Positions 9,589 through 18,107 of a stretch of DNA of 64,000 nucleotides are shown here, piece by piece. Both the position numbers and the translations under genes were made by a program. Source of the DNA: Catalinimonas alkaloidigena (GTDB lineage Bacteria; Bacteroidota; Bacteroidia; Cytophagales; Cyclobacteriaceae); the NCBI RefSeq assembly GCF_029504655.1, contig NZ_JAQFIL010000001.1, positions 7,102,001-7,166,000 on the forward strand. Reading direction: 5' to 3'. Within the stretch, counting starts at the first letter, position 1. Every line of letters begins with the position of its first letter. The notes under the pieces were generated by a model. It was not told the DNA's origin and did no database searches. It worked only from the letters and a program-made list of their open reading frames with translations.

Positions 9589-9596
9589 CAAATGTA
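9589..9596 (-). promoter_or_regulatory. Candidate -7 promoter element of the PAS/kinase gene
   Basis: CAAATGTA on the plus strand reads TACATTTG on the minus strand, matching TAnnTTTG. It would place transcription start near 9582 and give a leader of about 20 nt before the ATG at 9561. No convincing TTTG box is seen upstream at the expected distance, so this is a weak call. Confidence 0.35.
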
Positions 9597-9798
9597 TGGT
9601 TTATTTGATTAATTGTATAAATTTTATAATATTTTTTATTAAAAAAATTAAAAAAACACTCTATTTCAGCAATTTCCCCAGAATGTCAATACATGAAACC
9701 GGATTAAAGAAACAACCTTTAAGGTGATAAATAGCCAAAATAAATACAAAATTAACGTGTAAGTTAAGAAATTAATCAAGGATTTGAAAAGTGAAAAT

Positions 9799-11277
9799 CT
9801 ATGTTGAAGCATAACTGATGAGTTTTTGATAGAGCAGATCGGGGTCAATGGGTTTAAGGATGTAATCATTCATTCCATATGCCTTAATTTGATCCAAAGT
9901 CTCATCAGAGACAGAACCCGAAAGTGCAATGATGGGTACTGAGGCATCAAATAACGAGCCTGCCTGGCGGATAATCTGGGAAGCTAAATATCCATTCATA
10001 ACCGGCATTTTGAGGTCCATCAGTACTACGTCGTAGTTGTGATGATGCAGTTTGTCCAGTGCTTCGCGCCCATTGAGTGCAGTATCAAGATGTATCTGCC
10101 AAAGAGAGCATAAGCCTTCCATTAGAAAATGATTAGTAACCACATCTTCTACAAACAGCATTCTAAGCCCATGAAGGGAAGAATACTCCTGAAGCTGGTC
10201 TGAAGGCGGCGGTACTTCTTTGCTTTCGTTAGTCTGCATACCTTCAGGAATTGCAAGAGGAATAGTAAAGTACAGCCTTTTTTGTTTTGAAGCATGTTTA
10301 TCAATGTACCAATTCGTCCCGATAAGAGAGGCGATGTGATTTACAATGCCAAGGCCCAAAGCAGTTTTATCCAATGGATTTTTATCAAGCACCGTCTCAA
10401 ACACAAAGCTAAGTTTTTCAGTATGCTCATCTATTTCATCATGTGTGATGGATAGACTGATGGTACTATTGCTTTCAGTACAGGCTTCTGCCAGAGCCTC
10501 AAATAATATTGTCAGCGACTTTCTAATCAGGCGTACGTCTCCTTTTAAAAATTGTGGAAGCGCTCTGTCTATCTCAGATCTCAAAGCTAAGCCCTGGGTT
10601 TTTGCATAAGTATTAAATGTATTTTCCATGGCCTCTATTATCTCCTTAACACTAAATGGCTGAGGATCTGGTTGCATACGTCCATGTATAAGGTCGTCAT
10701 AGAGTAGTATATGTTCAATTGCTTTTTGTAACCGCTGGCCAGAATGCCGCATACTTTGTAAGATAGGCAATTGGTCAGTCCTTGGGTGCATACTCAAGAG
10801 CCGGTCTACTAAGGTGGAAAGTGTACCGAGGGGTACATTAGTCTCATCCTTTAGTAAGTGTAGCAACTGCCGTGTTTCGGCTTGTATATTTTGTTCAGTA
10901 TACTTTAGAGGATGAGTTGGAGATGTATTATGCTTAGGGTAAAGCGTAGCCAAATACACAGCCGGGGCTTTTTGTAGGCGAGAAATCCGTTGAATGTCCA
11001 CATCCGCAGTTATAGATATAGAAGCTTCATGGTTTTCGTGGATTTGTTTTTGTAATCCATGTAAGCATTTTTGAGAAGAAGTGACAAAGGCATCAAGTTC
11101 AGCCTGAAATGCTGTTGAAAATAGCCTGGAGAAAGGCTGATGTCTGATGTCGTTCTTTTCGTATGAGAGTAATTGTAGGGCAGAAGGGTTAGCATACTGT
11201 ATGTCATAGGAAGTATCAAAAATGACGATAGCATCTGAAGATTTTTCAAAAAGATGATAAAGTTTTTCTTGATTCAT
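9799..11277 (-). CDS. Degenerate histidine kinase with intact receiver domain (PAS-pseudoHK-REC)
   Basis: A 492-residue paralog of the kinase at 6174-8555. A PAS domain (about 6-110) is followed by a HisKA/HATPase-like region and a receiver (about 370-490). The receiver is close to that of the neighbour (both have ED-V-x-N-x-F-L-MEGLC and LDTALNG) and keeps Asp 421 in LMDLKMP and Lys 475 in LKPI. The kinase core is eroded: the H box SHEIRTPL is matched by KDETNVPL, so the acceptor His aligns with Asp 144; the N-box Asn aligns with Glu; the G1 motif DTGIGI is absent; only a TALGLGIV remnant of G2 remains. It cannot be a normal kinase and may act as a phosphate-accepting or scaffolding regulator. 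It lies 231 bp upstream of the PAS/kinase gene on the same strand. Confidence 0.85.
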   Translation of the reverse strand: MNQEKLYHLFEKSSDAIVIFDTSYDIQYANPSALQLLSYEKNDIRHQPFSRLFSTAFQAELDAFVTSSQKCLHGLQKQIHENHEASISITADVDIQRISRLQKAPAVYLATLYPKHNTSPTHPLKYTEQNIQAETRQLLHLLKDETNVPLGTLSTLVDRLLSMHPRTDQLPILQSMRHSGQRLQKAIEHILLYDDLIHGRMQPDPQPFSVKEIIEAMENTFNTYAKTQGLALRSEIDRALPQFLKGDVRLIRKSLTILFEALAEACTESNSTISLSITHDEIDEHTEKLSFVFETVLDKNPLDKTALGLGIVNHIASLIGTNWYIDKHASKQKRLYFTIPLAIPEGMQTNESKEVPPPSDQLQEYSSLHGLRMLFVEDVVTNHFLMEGLCSLWQIHLDTALNGREALDKLHHHNYDVVLMDLKMPVMNGYLASQIIRQAGSLFDASVPIIALSGSVSDETLDQIKAYGMNDYILKPIDPDLLYQKLISYAST

Positions 11278-11539
11278 GGGCGATCTTTACAGTGATAAAG
11301 CAACAAAAAATAAGAAAGCTTGAAAGGTAAACCGTATTTAAGGCGCCTATTATCTCAATGCAATTTATTAAAACCTATGACTCATTACATTTTTAAAGAC
11401 TCTTTTCTGTAAAGGGATAGGGGAAATGTTTTTTAAGTGCATAAATTTGTAACTCAACCTATAACATGTTAAAGTAGTAAAGTCCTCTCGGTGGGACAAT
11501 AAGTATATTTTTTATTTTCTCTCTTTAAAGAAAACAGAC

Positions 11540-12202
11540 ATGAATCATATATCAGATGGAAGAGATGCATCGGTGGCGGAAGTGATCGCGAAAATGTTTC
11601 TTGATATTGGTGTCGTCAAGCTAAATGCGGATGAACCTTTTCAGTGGAGCTCGGGCTGGAAATCACCTATTTATTGCGATGGGCGTATATCGTTATCTTA
11701 TCCGCAGGTAAGAAGTTATATCAAAGAAGAATTGGCAGAACTGGTTCGTAAGCGTTTTTCTGAAGCTGAAGCCATAGCAGGAGTTGCTACTGCTGGTATT
11801 CCACAAGGAGTATTGCTCGCAGATGTATTAGACCTGCCCTTCTTATATGTTCGCACTAAGCCCAAGGGGCATGGCATGGAAAATATAGTAGAAGGAGAAG
11901 TTATTAAAGGTCAGAAGGTAGTGGTGGTTGAAGATCTGGTTTCTACAGGAGGGAGTTCTTTAAAGGCTACTGCGGCGCTAGACCTTTCGGGTTTGGAAGT
12001 GTTGGGACTTATTTCAGTCTTCACCTATGGTTTTGATACGGCACGAGAACATTTTGCCGATGCAGGGATTCCCTTTGTCTCTATGAGTAATTATGATGTG
12101 CTGATCAAAGAAGCAGTAGAACAAAACCTGATTTCAGCTACAGATCTTTCTTCATTACAGGAATGGAGAAAGGCACCTCATCTTTGGAAACAAGATGCCT
12201 GA
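11540..12202 (+). CDS. pyrE: Orotate phosphoribosyltransferase
   Basis: A 220-residue type I phosphoribosyltransferase that joins orotate to PRPP to make orotidine 5'-phosphate in pyrimidine biosynthesis. The PRPP-binding motif VVVVEDLVSTGGSS lies around residue 130-143; the N-terminal hood region with WSSGWKSPIYCDGR and the catalytic-loop segment RTKPKGHG are typical of PyrE. The length is normal. No other pyr gene is adjacent. A possible -7 element TAAATTTG at 11442-11449 would give an 84-nt leader. The stop lies only 9 bp from the stop of the convergent UspA gene. Confidence 0.95.
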   Translation: MNHISDGRDASVAEVIAKMFLDIGVVKLNADEPFQWSSGWKSPIYCDGRISLSYPQVRSYIKEELAELVRKRFSEAEAIAGVATAGIPQGVLLADVLDLPFLYVRTKPKGHGMENIVEGEVIKGQKVVVVEDLVSTGGSSLKATAALDLSGLEVLGLISVFTYGFDTAREHFADAGIPFVSMSNYDVLIKEAVEQNLISATDLSSLQEWRKAPHLWKQDA

Positions 12203-12211
12203 TACTGAATA

Positions 12212-13063
12212 TTATTTTTTTGCCAGGCTAAACGTCCACACCGGGCGTTTAGCATGGTTGACTACATCTTCAGCAATACTGCCACTGAGGAGGTGACTGA
12301 TGCCCCGGCGGCCATGAGTGGCTAACGCAATCATATCGGCATCTATATCTTCAGCGAAGAATACGATACCATCCTCTTCCACATCATCATTATATACATT
12401 TAAGGTATAATTTCCCAACTTATGCTTTTCTACAAAAGCCTTCATCTCCTTTTTATAATAACGGTCTGTCTCAAATGAGCTGGGCGTATTGATACAAACA
12501 ATGTGCAGGGTGGCATCAAATAGTTTCTGAAGTTTCGTAAGCTCCGAAACAAGTTTGTCGTCGTCATCTCTCAAGTTGGTAGCAAACACTATGTTCTTGA
12601 TGGAATCAGGCTCAACGCCCTCCTTGACAGTAAGCACGGGGCAATATGAGCGTCGAACCACTTTTTCAGTGTTAGAGCCTATCAACACCTCTTCAATGCC
12701 GCTGCTACCCTGAGTCCCCATTACTACAAGGTCAACTTCCTGATCAGAGATAGTTCTGGCGATGCTTTCATAAGGGTTGCCGATTTCTACCTCTCCATCA
12801 AGCTTGATGTCTCCATATTTGGGGTTCTTTACCAGCTCGGTAAGCTGCTCCTTCATTCGCTTAAGCAATTGGGCAAAGAACATAGAGTCCATCCCATCAG
12901 GAGCAGTTACTTCTCCCATCGCATTAAAAGATGTGCCATGAGGAGCTTCCACCACGTTCAGTAATTTTACAGTAGCGGAAGTTTTTTTTGCTATACCATG
13001 AGCAAGATCCAGTGCAAACTGGGCTTGTTGAGAAAAATCAGTAGGGACAAGAATGCTTTTCAT
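12212..13063 (-). CDS. Universal stress protein with two UspA domains
   Basis: A 283-residue cytoplasmic protein made of two UspA domains in tandem. The first starts with MKSILVPTDFSQQAQFALDL and carries the nucleotide-binding motif GTQGSSGIEEVLIGSNTEKV; the second starts around residue 155 (KNIVFATN) and carries THGRRGISHLLSGSIAEDVV. Both G-x2-G-x9-G-S/T patterns are intact, so ATP binding is likely. Tandem Usp proteins respond to growth arrest or stress, but no specific role can be read from the sequence. It is transcribed towards pyrE with a 9-bp gap; menA ends 116 bp upstream. Confidence 0.92.
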   Translation of the reverse strand: MKSILVPTDFSQQAQFALDLAHGIAKKTSATVKLLNVVEAPHGTSFNAMGEVTAPDGMDSMFFAQLLKRMKEQLTELVKNPKYGDIKLDGEVEIGNPYESIARTISDQEVDLVVMGTQGSSGIEEVLIGSNTEKVVRRSYCPVLTVKEGVEPDSIKNIVFATNLRDDDDKLVSELTKLQKLFDATLHIVCINTPSSFETDRYYKKEMKAFVEKHKLGNYTLNVYNDDVEEDGIVFFAEDIDADMIALATHGRRGISHLLSGSIAEDVVNHAKRPVWTFSLAKK

Positions 13064-13179
13064 AACTAAAAATAATTTTACGTTGATTGGCTAATGCAGC
13101 AGTAAATTATAAGATTTATTGGATTAGTCGAGCCTCTTGTAATAATATAGAAAAATTAATAGCTCTTTTTGAGAAAAGA

Positions 13180-14082
13180 TCAGATAAGCAAATGTCCGAT
13201 ACCAAAGCTAAGCACGTAAATCAGGGTAGTGATCGCCATCTGCTTAAGGTATGGATCCAATTCGGGTGCCGTTTTCTTATACTGCACTGCTAGGCCGTTT
13301 TTAGTAAGCAGAGGCAAAGTGATAAGAAAAAGCAGTTGTGTCCAGGACTCAAAGTTAAGCCATACATACAAGAGAGAGCAGAGAAAGCCCGACGACAGTA
13401 GAGCCCAATGATATGCAACCGCCCGGCTACGCCCCAGGCGCACCGGAATAGAGCGTTTTCCGGCCAGTTTGTCTGTACGGATATCACGAATATTATTTAC
13501 ATTAAGCACTGCAGTAGAAAACAGTCCGCAACTCAGCGCGGGCAGTAGATAATCCCATGGAAGCTGTTGAGCATACAAATAATAAGATCCCAACACACCT
13601 ACCAGGCCAAAAAAGGTCAGGACAGATATATCTCCCAGGCCGGCATAGCCATAAGGTTTGCTCCCCGAGGTATAGGTGATAGCGGCAAAAATAGCGGCTA
13701 CTCCCAGCAAGAGAAAAAATAATAACAGTAACTTATTGCCAGGAAGGGCAATGAGTAAAAGTAATATGCCGCTGATAAAAGAAAGTACCCCAAAGAGGAT
13801 GATAGCTTTCTTCATAGCCTGCGGCCTGATATAGCCTGATTGAACTGCACGCGAAGGCCCCTCACGCTCAATACTGTCTGCACCGTGAATAGAGTCGCCA
13901 TAATCATTGGCAAAGTTGGAGAGGATTTGTAGGAATATAGTAGTCAGTACACTGAGGGCAAATATCTGCCAGTCAAAATGATCAGCATAGGCAGCCAGAA
14001 AAGCGCCCATCCCTATGCTGGCCAGTGCCAAAGGTAAAGTACGGGGGCGTGCTGCCAGTATCCAGACCTGAAGTTTTTTCAT
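13180..14082 (-). CDS. menA: 1,4-dihydroxy-2-naphthoate polyprenyltransferase
   Basis: A 300-residue UbiA-superfamily membrane prenyltransferase. It attaches the polyprenyl tail to 1,4-dihydroxy-2-naphthoate to form demethylmenaquinone. The first aspartate-rich motif NDYGDSIHGADS with the following EGPSRAVQSG is typical of MenA rather than UbiA or CtaB; the second is NNIRDIRTDKLAGKRS. About eight hydrophobic helices are visible. It starts 6 bp after the glutathione peroxidase stop and is the last gene of the argS-gpx-menA cluster. Its presence points to menaquinone as a respiratory quinone. Confidence 0.94.
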   Translation of the reverse strand: MKKLQVWILAARPRTLPLALASIGMGAFLAAYADHFDWQIFALSVLTTIFLQILSNFANDYGDSIHGADSIEREGPSRAVQSGYIRPQAMKKAIILFGVLSFISGILLLLIALPGNKLLLLFFLLLGVAAIFAAITYTSGSKPYGYAGLGDISVLTFFGLVGVLGSYYLYAQQLPWDYLLPALSCGLFSTAVLNVNNIRDIRTDKLAGKRSIPVRLGRSRAVAYHWALLSSGFLCSLLYVWLNFESWTQLLFLITLPLLTKNGLAVQYKKTAPELDPYLKQMAITTLIYVLSFGIGHLLI

Positions 14083-14088
14083 GGCATA

Positions 14089-14643
14089 CTAAGCGTCTAT
14101 GGCTTTGGTCAATTCTTCTGACATAGGCTCAACTGAAGAGGGGAAAAACTTTATCAACCTGCCTTCTTCGTCTACCAGATACTTGCAGAAATTCCAGCTG
14201 GGCTCCTGATCGTTCCAGCCGTTCAGGCTGCTATCACTTAGCCAACGGTAGAGTGGATGTTTGTCTATGCCTTTGACAGATATTTTCTCAAACATAGGGA
14301 AAGTCACTCCGTAATTTGCTTCACAAAAAGTAGCGATCTCTTCATTGCTGCCGGGCTCCTGTCCTCCAAAATTATTGGCGGGGAAACCCAAAATAACTAC
14401 TTTATCGCCGTACTTTTCATTCAGCTCCTGCAAACCTTTATACTGTGGGGTGTAACCACACTTGGAGGCTACATTAACTAATAAGACCTTCTTCCCTTTG
14501 AACTGAGAAAAGTTGACAGCTTTTCCTTCAATGCTGTTCAAGCTGAAATCGTAGAAAGACGCCGGGGCATCAGTAAGTTGCCTCATAGGATTAGCAAAGG
14601 CTAGAAATAAAAAACTCGAAAAAAAGAATAATAGCTTTTTCAT
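14089..14643 (-). CDS. Glutathione peroxidase-family protein, exported
   Basis: A 184-residue thioredoxin-fold peroxidase. The catalytic segment is NVASKCGYTPQYKGLQEL, with cysteine in place of selenocysteine; the second motif LGFPANNFGGQEPG carries the conserved Gln, and WNFCKYLVDEEG the conserved Trp and Asn. MKKLLFFFSSFLFLAFANP at the N-terminus looks like a signal peptide, so the enzyme probably works in the periplasm. Many bacterial members use thioredoxin instead of glutathione, and this organism carries bacillithiol genes, so the true reductant is uncertain. It lies 4 bp after argS and 6 bp before menA. Confidence 0.92.
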   Translation of the reverse strand: MKKLLFFFSSFLFLAFANPMRQLTDAPASFYDFSLNSIEGKAVNFSQFKGKKVLLVNVASKCGYTPQYKGLQELNEKYGDKVVILGFPANNFGGQEPGSNEEIATFCEANYGVTFPMFEKISVKGIDKHPLYRWLSDSSLNGWNDQEPSWNFCKYLVDEEGRLIKFFPSSVEPMSEELTKAIDA

Positions 14644-14647
14644 GGGT

Positions 14648-16456
14648 TTACATACGTTCAGGGACCTGAATGCCTAATAAACTCATGGCACTTTTGATTG
14701 TTTCTGCGACTGCCTTAGAGAAAATCACCCGGGCAAGCAGCAGCTCAGGATCTTCCTCACCAAAGATAGATACCTCGGTATAGAAGCGATTATATTCTTT
14801 GGCCAAATCATAAGCATACTGCGCAATGACCGAGGGAGCGTACTCATCAGCCGCCAGTGAAATTTTATGAGGAAAATCTGTGAGTATACGAATCACTTCC
14901 AGCTCTGCCGGATGGGGGGCTTTATTGGCCTTAAGCGCTTCGGTATTCTCCAGGTCTAATTGCATATCCTGCGCCTTTCTGACAATAGCTGAAATACGGG
15001 CATGGGTATATTGAATAAAAGGAGCCGTGTTACCTTGAAACTGTACAGATTCCTCCGGATTGAACAGCATCCGCTTTTTAGGGTCTACTTTGAGCAGGAA
15101 GTATTTCAGTGCACCAATACCCAATATTCTGTACAGCGCTTCAGCCTGCTCATCCGTAAACCCTTCTATTTTACCCAGCTCTTCAGTATGGGTTTTGGCA
15201 GTCTCAATCATCTCAGCTACCAGATCATCAGCGTCTACCACTGTGCCCTCGCGGGATTTCATCTTACCTGAAGGAAGATCTACCATACCGTAAGAAAGGT
15301 GATATAGGCCCTCTGCATAACCTCTCCCCAGTTTTTTCAGAATAAGGAAAAGTACTTTGAAGTGGTAGTCCTGTTCATTCCCTACCACATATGCCAGGTT
15401 ATCAAAAGGATAATCCTCATAACGCAGATCGGCAGTACCCAAATCCTGGGTGATGTACACTGAGGTACCGTCGGCACGGAGTACCAGCTTTTCGTCCAGG
15501 CCATCTTCACTAAGATCTATCCATACTGAGCCATCCTCTTTGCGGTAAAAAATGCCTTTTTCCAGCCCCTCTTCTACTATGTTTTTTCCGAGAAGGTAAG
15601 TTTCTGATTCATGATAAATCTGGTCAAAGTGCACACCGATGGATTGATAAGTAGCGTCAAAACCTTCGTATACCCAGCCATTCATTTTTTCCCAGAGGGC
15701 GGTCACCTCAGCATCACCCTGCTCCCACTTCTGCAGCATGTCTTGCGCGGCTTTCATGAGCGACGCTTCTTTCTTGGCTTGCTCCTCTTTCATGCCTTCT
15801 GACTTTAGCTGCTCAATTTCTGCCTTATACGCCTTATCAAACTCTACATAATACTTTCCTACCAGGTGGTCGCCTTTGATACCGGAAGATTCGGGCGTTT
15901 CGCCATTACCAAAGCGCTGATAGGCCAACATAGATTTACAAATATGAATACCTCTGTCATTGACGAGATTTACCCGCTTCACCTGATAACCATTGGCTTC
16001 CAGTATGCGAGACACACTATCTCCCAGAAAATTGTTACGGAGGTGGCCAAGATGGAGCGGTTTGTTGGTATTGGGAGAAGAAAATTCTACTACCACTTTA
16101 CGATCCTGCAAAGCGCCGAATCCATATTTTTTATCTTCCTGTAGTCCTGTTTTGGCAATCTCTTCCAGCAGATTCAACCAGATTTGCTCTTCGATTTCCA
16201 GATTCAGAAAACCTTTTACTACATTAAAGTCTTTAACAACAGAGCTCTGTCCCTTCAGGTATTGCCCGATATCTTCGGCAGTAGCCTGTGGATTTTTTTT
16301 GGAAAAACGAGCATAGGGAAAAACCACAAAGGTATGAGAACCGGCAAATTCCTTACGGGTAGGTTGCAGCTTAATTTCATCCGCATTCAAAGTATGCTGA
16401 TAGAGACTATGAAATGCATCAACAATATTTTTAACAATTAACTTTTCTATATCCAT
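14648..16456 (-). CDS. argS: Arginyl-tRNA synthetase
   Basis: A 602-residue class I aminoacyl-tRNA synthetase that charges tRNA-Arg. The N-terminal additional domain is followed by the HIGH motif as HLGHLR in SSPNTNKPLHLGHLRNN, the catalytic domain, GKMKSREG at the KMSKS position, and the C-terminal anticodon-binding DALR domain ending SLLGIQVPERM. The ATG at 16456 (MDIEKLIVKN) gives the normal N-terminus; an upstream extension of 22 codons reading MTSLQNLKLR does not look like coding sequence. A candidate -7 element (CAAATATA on the plus strand, 16520-16527) lies upstream. It heads a tight operon with gpx and menA and is divergent from the decarboxylase at 16577. Confidence 0.97.
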   Translation of the reverse strand: MDIEKLIVKNIVDAFHSLYQHTLNADEIKLQPTRKEFAGSHTFVVFPYARFSKKNPQATAEDIGQYLKGQSSVVKDFNVVKGFLNLEIEEQIWLNLLEEIAKTGLQEDKKYGFGALQDRKVVVEFSSPNTNKPLHLGHLRNNFLGDSVSRILEANGYQVKRVNLVNDRGIHICKSMLAYQRFGNGETPESSGIKGDHLVGKYYVEFDKAYKAEIEQLKSEGMKEEQAKKEASLMKAAQDMLQKWEQGDAEVTALWEKMNGWVYEGFDATYQSIGVHFDQIYHESETYLLGKNIVEEGLEKGIFYRKEDGSVWIDLSEDGLDEKLVLRADGTSVYITQDLGTADLRYEDYPFDNLAYVVGNEQDYHFKVLFLILKKLGRGYAEGLYHLSYGMVDLPSGKMKSREGTVVDADDLVAEMIETAKTHTEELGKIEGFTDEQAEALYRILGIGALKYFLLKVDPKKRMLFNPEESVQFQGNTAPFIQYTHARISAIVRKAQDMQLDLENTEALKANKAPHPAELEVIRILTDFPHKISLAADEYAPSVIAQYAYDLAKEYNRFYTEVSIFGEEDPELLLARVIFSKAVAETIKSAMSLLGIQVPERM

Positions 16457-16576
16457 CGGCCTGATATTGACAATTCGTTTGCGATTTTTGCAGCGCAATT
16501 TTAAGTTTTGCAAAGATGTCAAATATATACCAATATTGCATGCCTCTTAGTTCATACAAAAATTTAAAGCCTTCTG

Positions 16577-17962
16577 ATGAGAAGATATATTGATCTGATA
16601 GAACAAACTTTTGACCTGCCCACTGAAGATTTTAAGGTAGATCAGCAGGGACTCTATTTTCATGACGTGCCACTGATGGACGTGATTAAAGAATTTGGTA
16701 CACCGCTCAAGCTCACTTATCTGCCCAAGATCAGTGAGAATATTCAGCGGGCCAAGCAGATGTTTAGCCAAGCTATTGAAAAACACAACTATCAGGGAAA
16801 TTACCAATACTGCTATTGTACCAAGTCTTCTCACTTTGAGTTTGTGCTCCGCGAAGCCTTGAAAAACGATATTCACCTGGAGACATCTTCTACCTACGAT
16901 ATTCAGATTATCCGGAAACTGTATGAGCAGGGAAAGATTGATAAAAACATTCGTATTGTCTGTAATGGCTTTAAGCGTGATTTGTATAAGCAGTATATCA
17001 GCGAAATCTTGAACGATGGATTCAGAAATTGTATTCCGGTGCTGGATAACTTGGGGGAAATAAATTACTATGAGGAGCATGTTAAAGGTGAATATGAGGT
17101 AGGCATCCGGGTAGCTTCAGATGAGGAACCCCGCTTTGAGTTGTACACTTCCCGCTTAGGAGTGCGCTATAGTGATATTATTGAGTTTTATCATGAGAAG
17201 ATAAAAAATAGTAGAGCAAAGCTTAAAATGCTTCACATATTTGTAAATCAGGGCATCAGTGATTCTGCCTATTATTGGAGTGAGCTTAGTCGCTTTGTAT
17301 ACAAATATTGTGAGTTGAAAAAAATATGCCCTGAGCTGAATTCCATTGATATCGGGGGAGGCTTTCCGATCAAAAATTCCCTCTGGTTTACTTACGACTA
17401 TGCCTATATGGCGGAGCAAATTGTGGCTAATATCAAAGAAATATGTGATGAGAACGATGTGCCGGTGCCTGATATCTACACTGAGTTTGGTATCTATACC
17501 GTGGGAGAAAGTGGTGCGGCGATTTACTCCATTCTGGATCAGAAGCTGCAAAATGACAAAGAGTTATGGTATATGATAGATGGCTCATTCATTACCCAAC
17601 TGCCCGATATCTGGGGGCTCAACCGTAAGTATATTATGCTGGCAGTGAATAATTGGGAGAATGAATACCAGAAAATAAACCTGGGCGGGCTAACTTGCGA
17701 TAGCATGGATTACTATAATTCAGAGGCACATACCAATGAGGTCTTCCTGCCCAAAATCAAAAATGGAGAGCAGCAGTACATAGGCTTTTTCCACACCGGA
17801 GCATATCAGGAGGCGATTGGAGGCTATGGGGGTATTCAGCATTGCCTGATTCCCGCGCCTAAGCACGTAGTGATCAATAAAAAAAGTGACGGTACGTTTG
17901 ACTATCAATTATTCGCCCGGGAGCAGGACAGCGAAGCGATGATGAAACTGCTTGGCTACTGA
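16577..17962 (+). CDS. speA: Arginine decarboxylase-like PLP enzyme (short SpeA type)
   Basis: A 461-residue fold-type III PLP decarboxylase. The barrel lysine is K83 in YCTKSSHFEFV; GGGFP around residue 260 binds the cofactor phosphate; TEFGIYTVGESGA follows; C374 in CDSMDYY is the catalytic Cys-Asp segment from the partner subunit. Sequence features point to biosynthetic arginine decarboxylase (arginine to agmatine, first step of a polyamine route), but the protein lacks the long inserted and C-terminal regions of 630-residue SpeA. Such short forms are common in Bacteroidota. Diaminopimelate or carboxynorspermidine decarboxylase is less likely. No agmatine-processing gene is adjacent. Confidence 0.85.
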   Translation: MRRYIDLIEQTFDLPTEDFKVDQQGLYFHDVPLMDVIKEFGTPLKLTYLPKISENIQRAKQMFSQAIEKHNYQGNYQYCYCTKSSHFEFVLREALKNDIHLETSSTYDIQIIRKLYEQGKIDKNIRIVCNGFKRDLYKQYISEILNDGFRNCIPVLDNLGEINYYEEHVKGEYEVGIRVASDEEPRFELYTSRLGVRYSDIIEFYHEKIKNSRAKLKMLHIFVNQGISDSAYYWSELSRFVYKYCELKKICPELNSIDIGGGFPIKNSLWFTYDYAYMAEQIVANIKEICDENDVPVPDIYTEFGIYTVGESGAAIYSILDQKLQNDKELWYMIDGSFITQLPDIWGLNRKYIMLAVNNWENEYQKINLGGLTCDSMDYYNSEAHTNEVFLPKIKNGEQQYIGFFHTGAYQEAIGGYGGIQHCLIPAPKHVVINKKSDGTFDYQLFAREQDSEAMMKLLGY

Positions 17963-18028
17963 GTTTTGAAAAACTTGATGGGGTATGATTTTTTAGCCGG
18001 GAGGAGTAATAAGAGTAAAACAAAAAAA

Positions 18029-18064
18029 GGGAGCGGATAGCATGTGAATTTTCTGCCCGCTCCC
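18029..18064 (-). terminator. Rho-independent terminator after the HAMP-GAF-PAS gene
   Basis: A perfect 8-bp stem, GGGAGCGG at 18029-18036 with CCGCTCCC at 18057-18064, is followed on the minus strand by seven T residues. It lies 43 bp beyond the stop of the sensor gene and between that gene and the convergent decarboxylase gene. The U-tract exists only in the minus direction. Confidence 0.75.
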
Positions 18065-18107
18065 TGAAATTATTGAACTTATAGATTAAACCTCGCTGGT
18101 TGACTTT

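Noticed and set aside
16547..17080. 177-codon minus-strand frame opposite the arginine decarboxylase
   Set aside because: The plus-strand frame has all PLP-decarboxylase motifs; the reverse frame shows no family resemblance.
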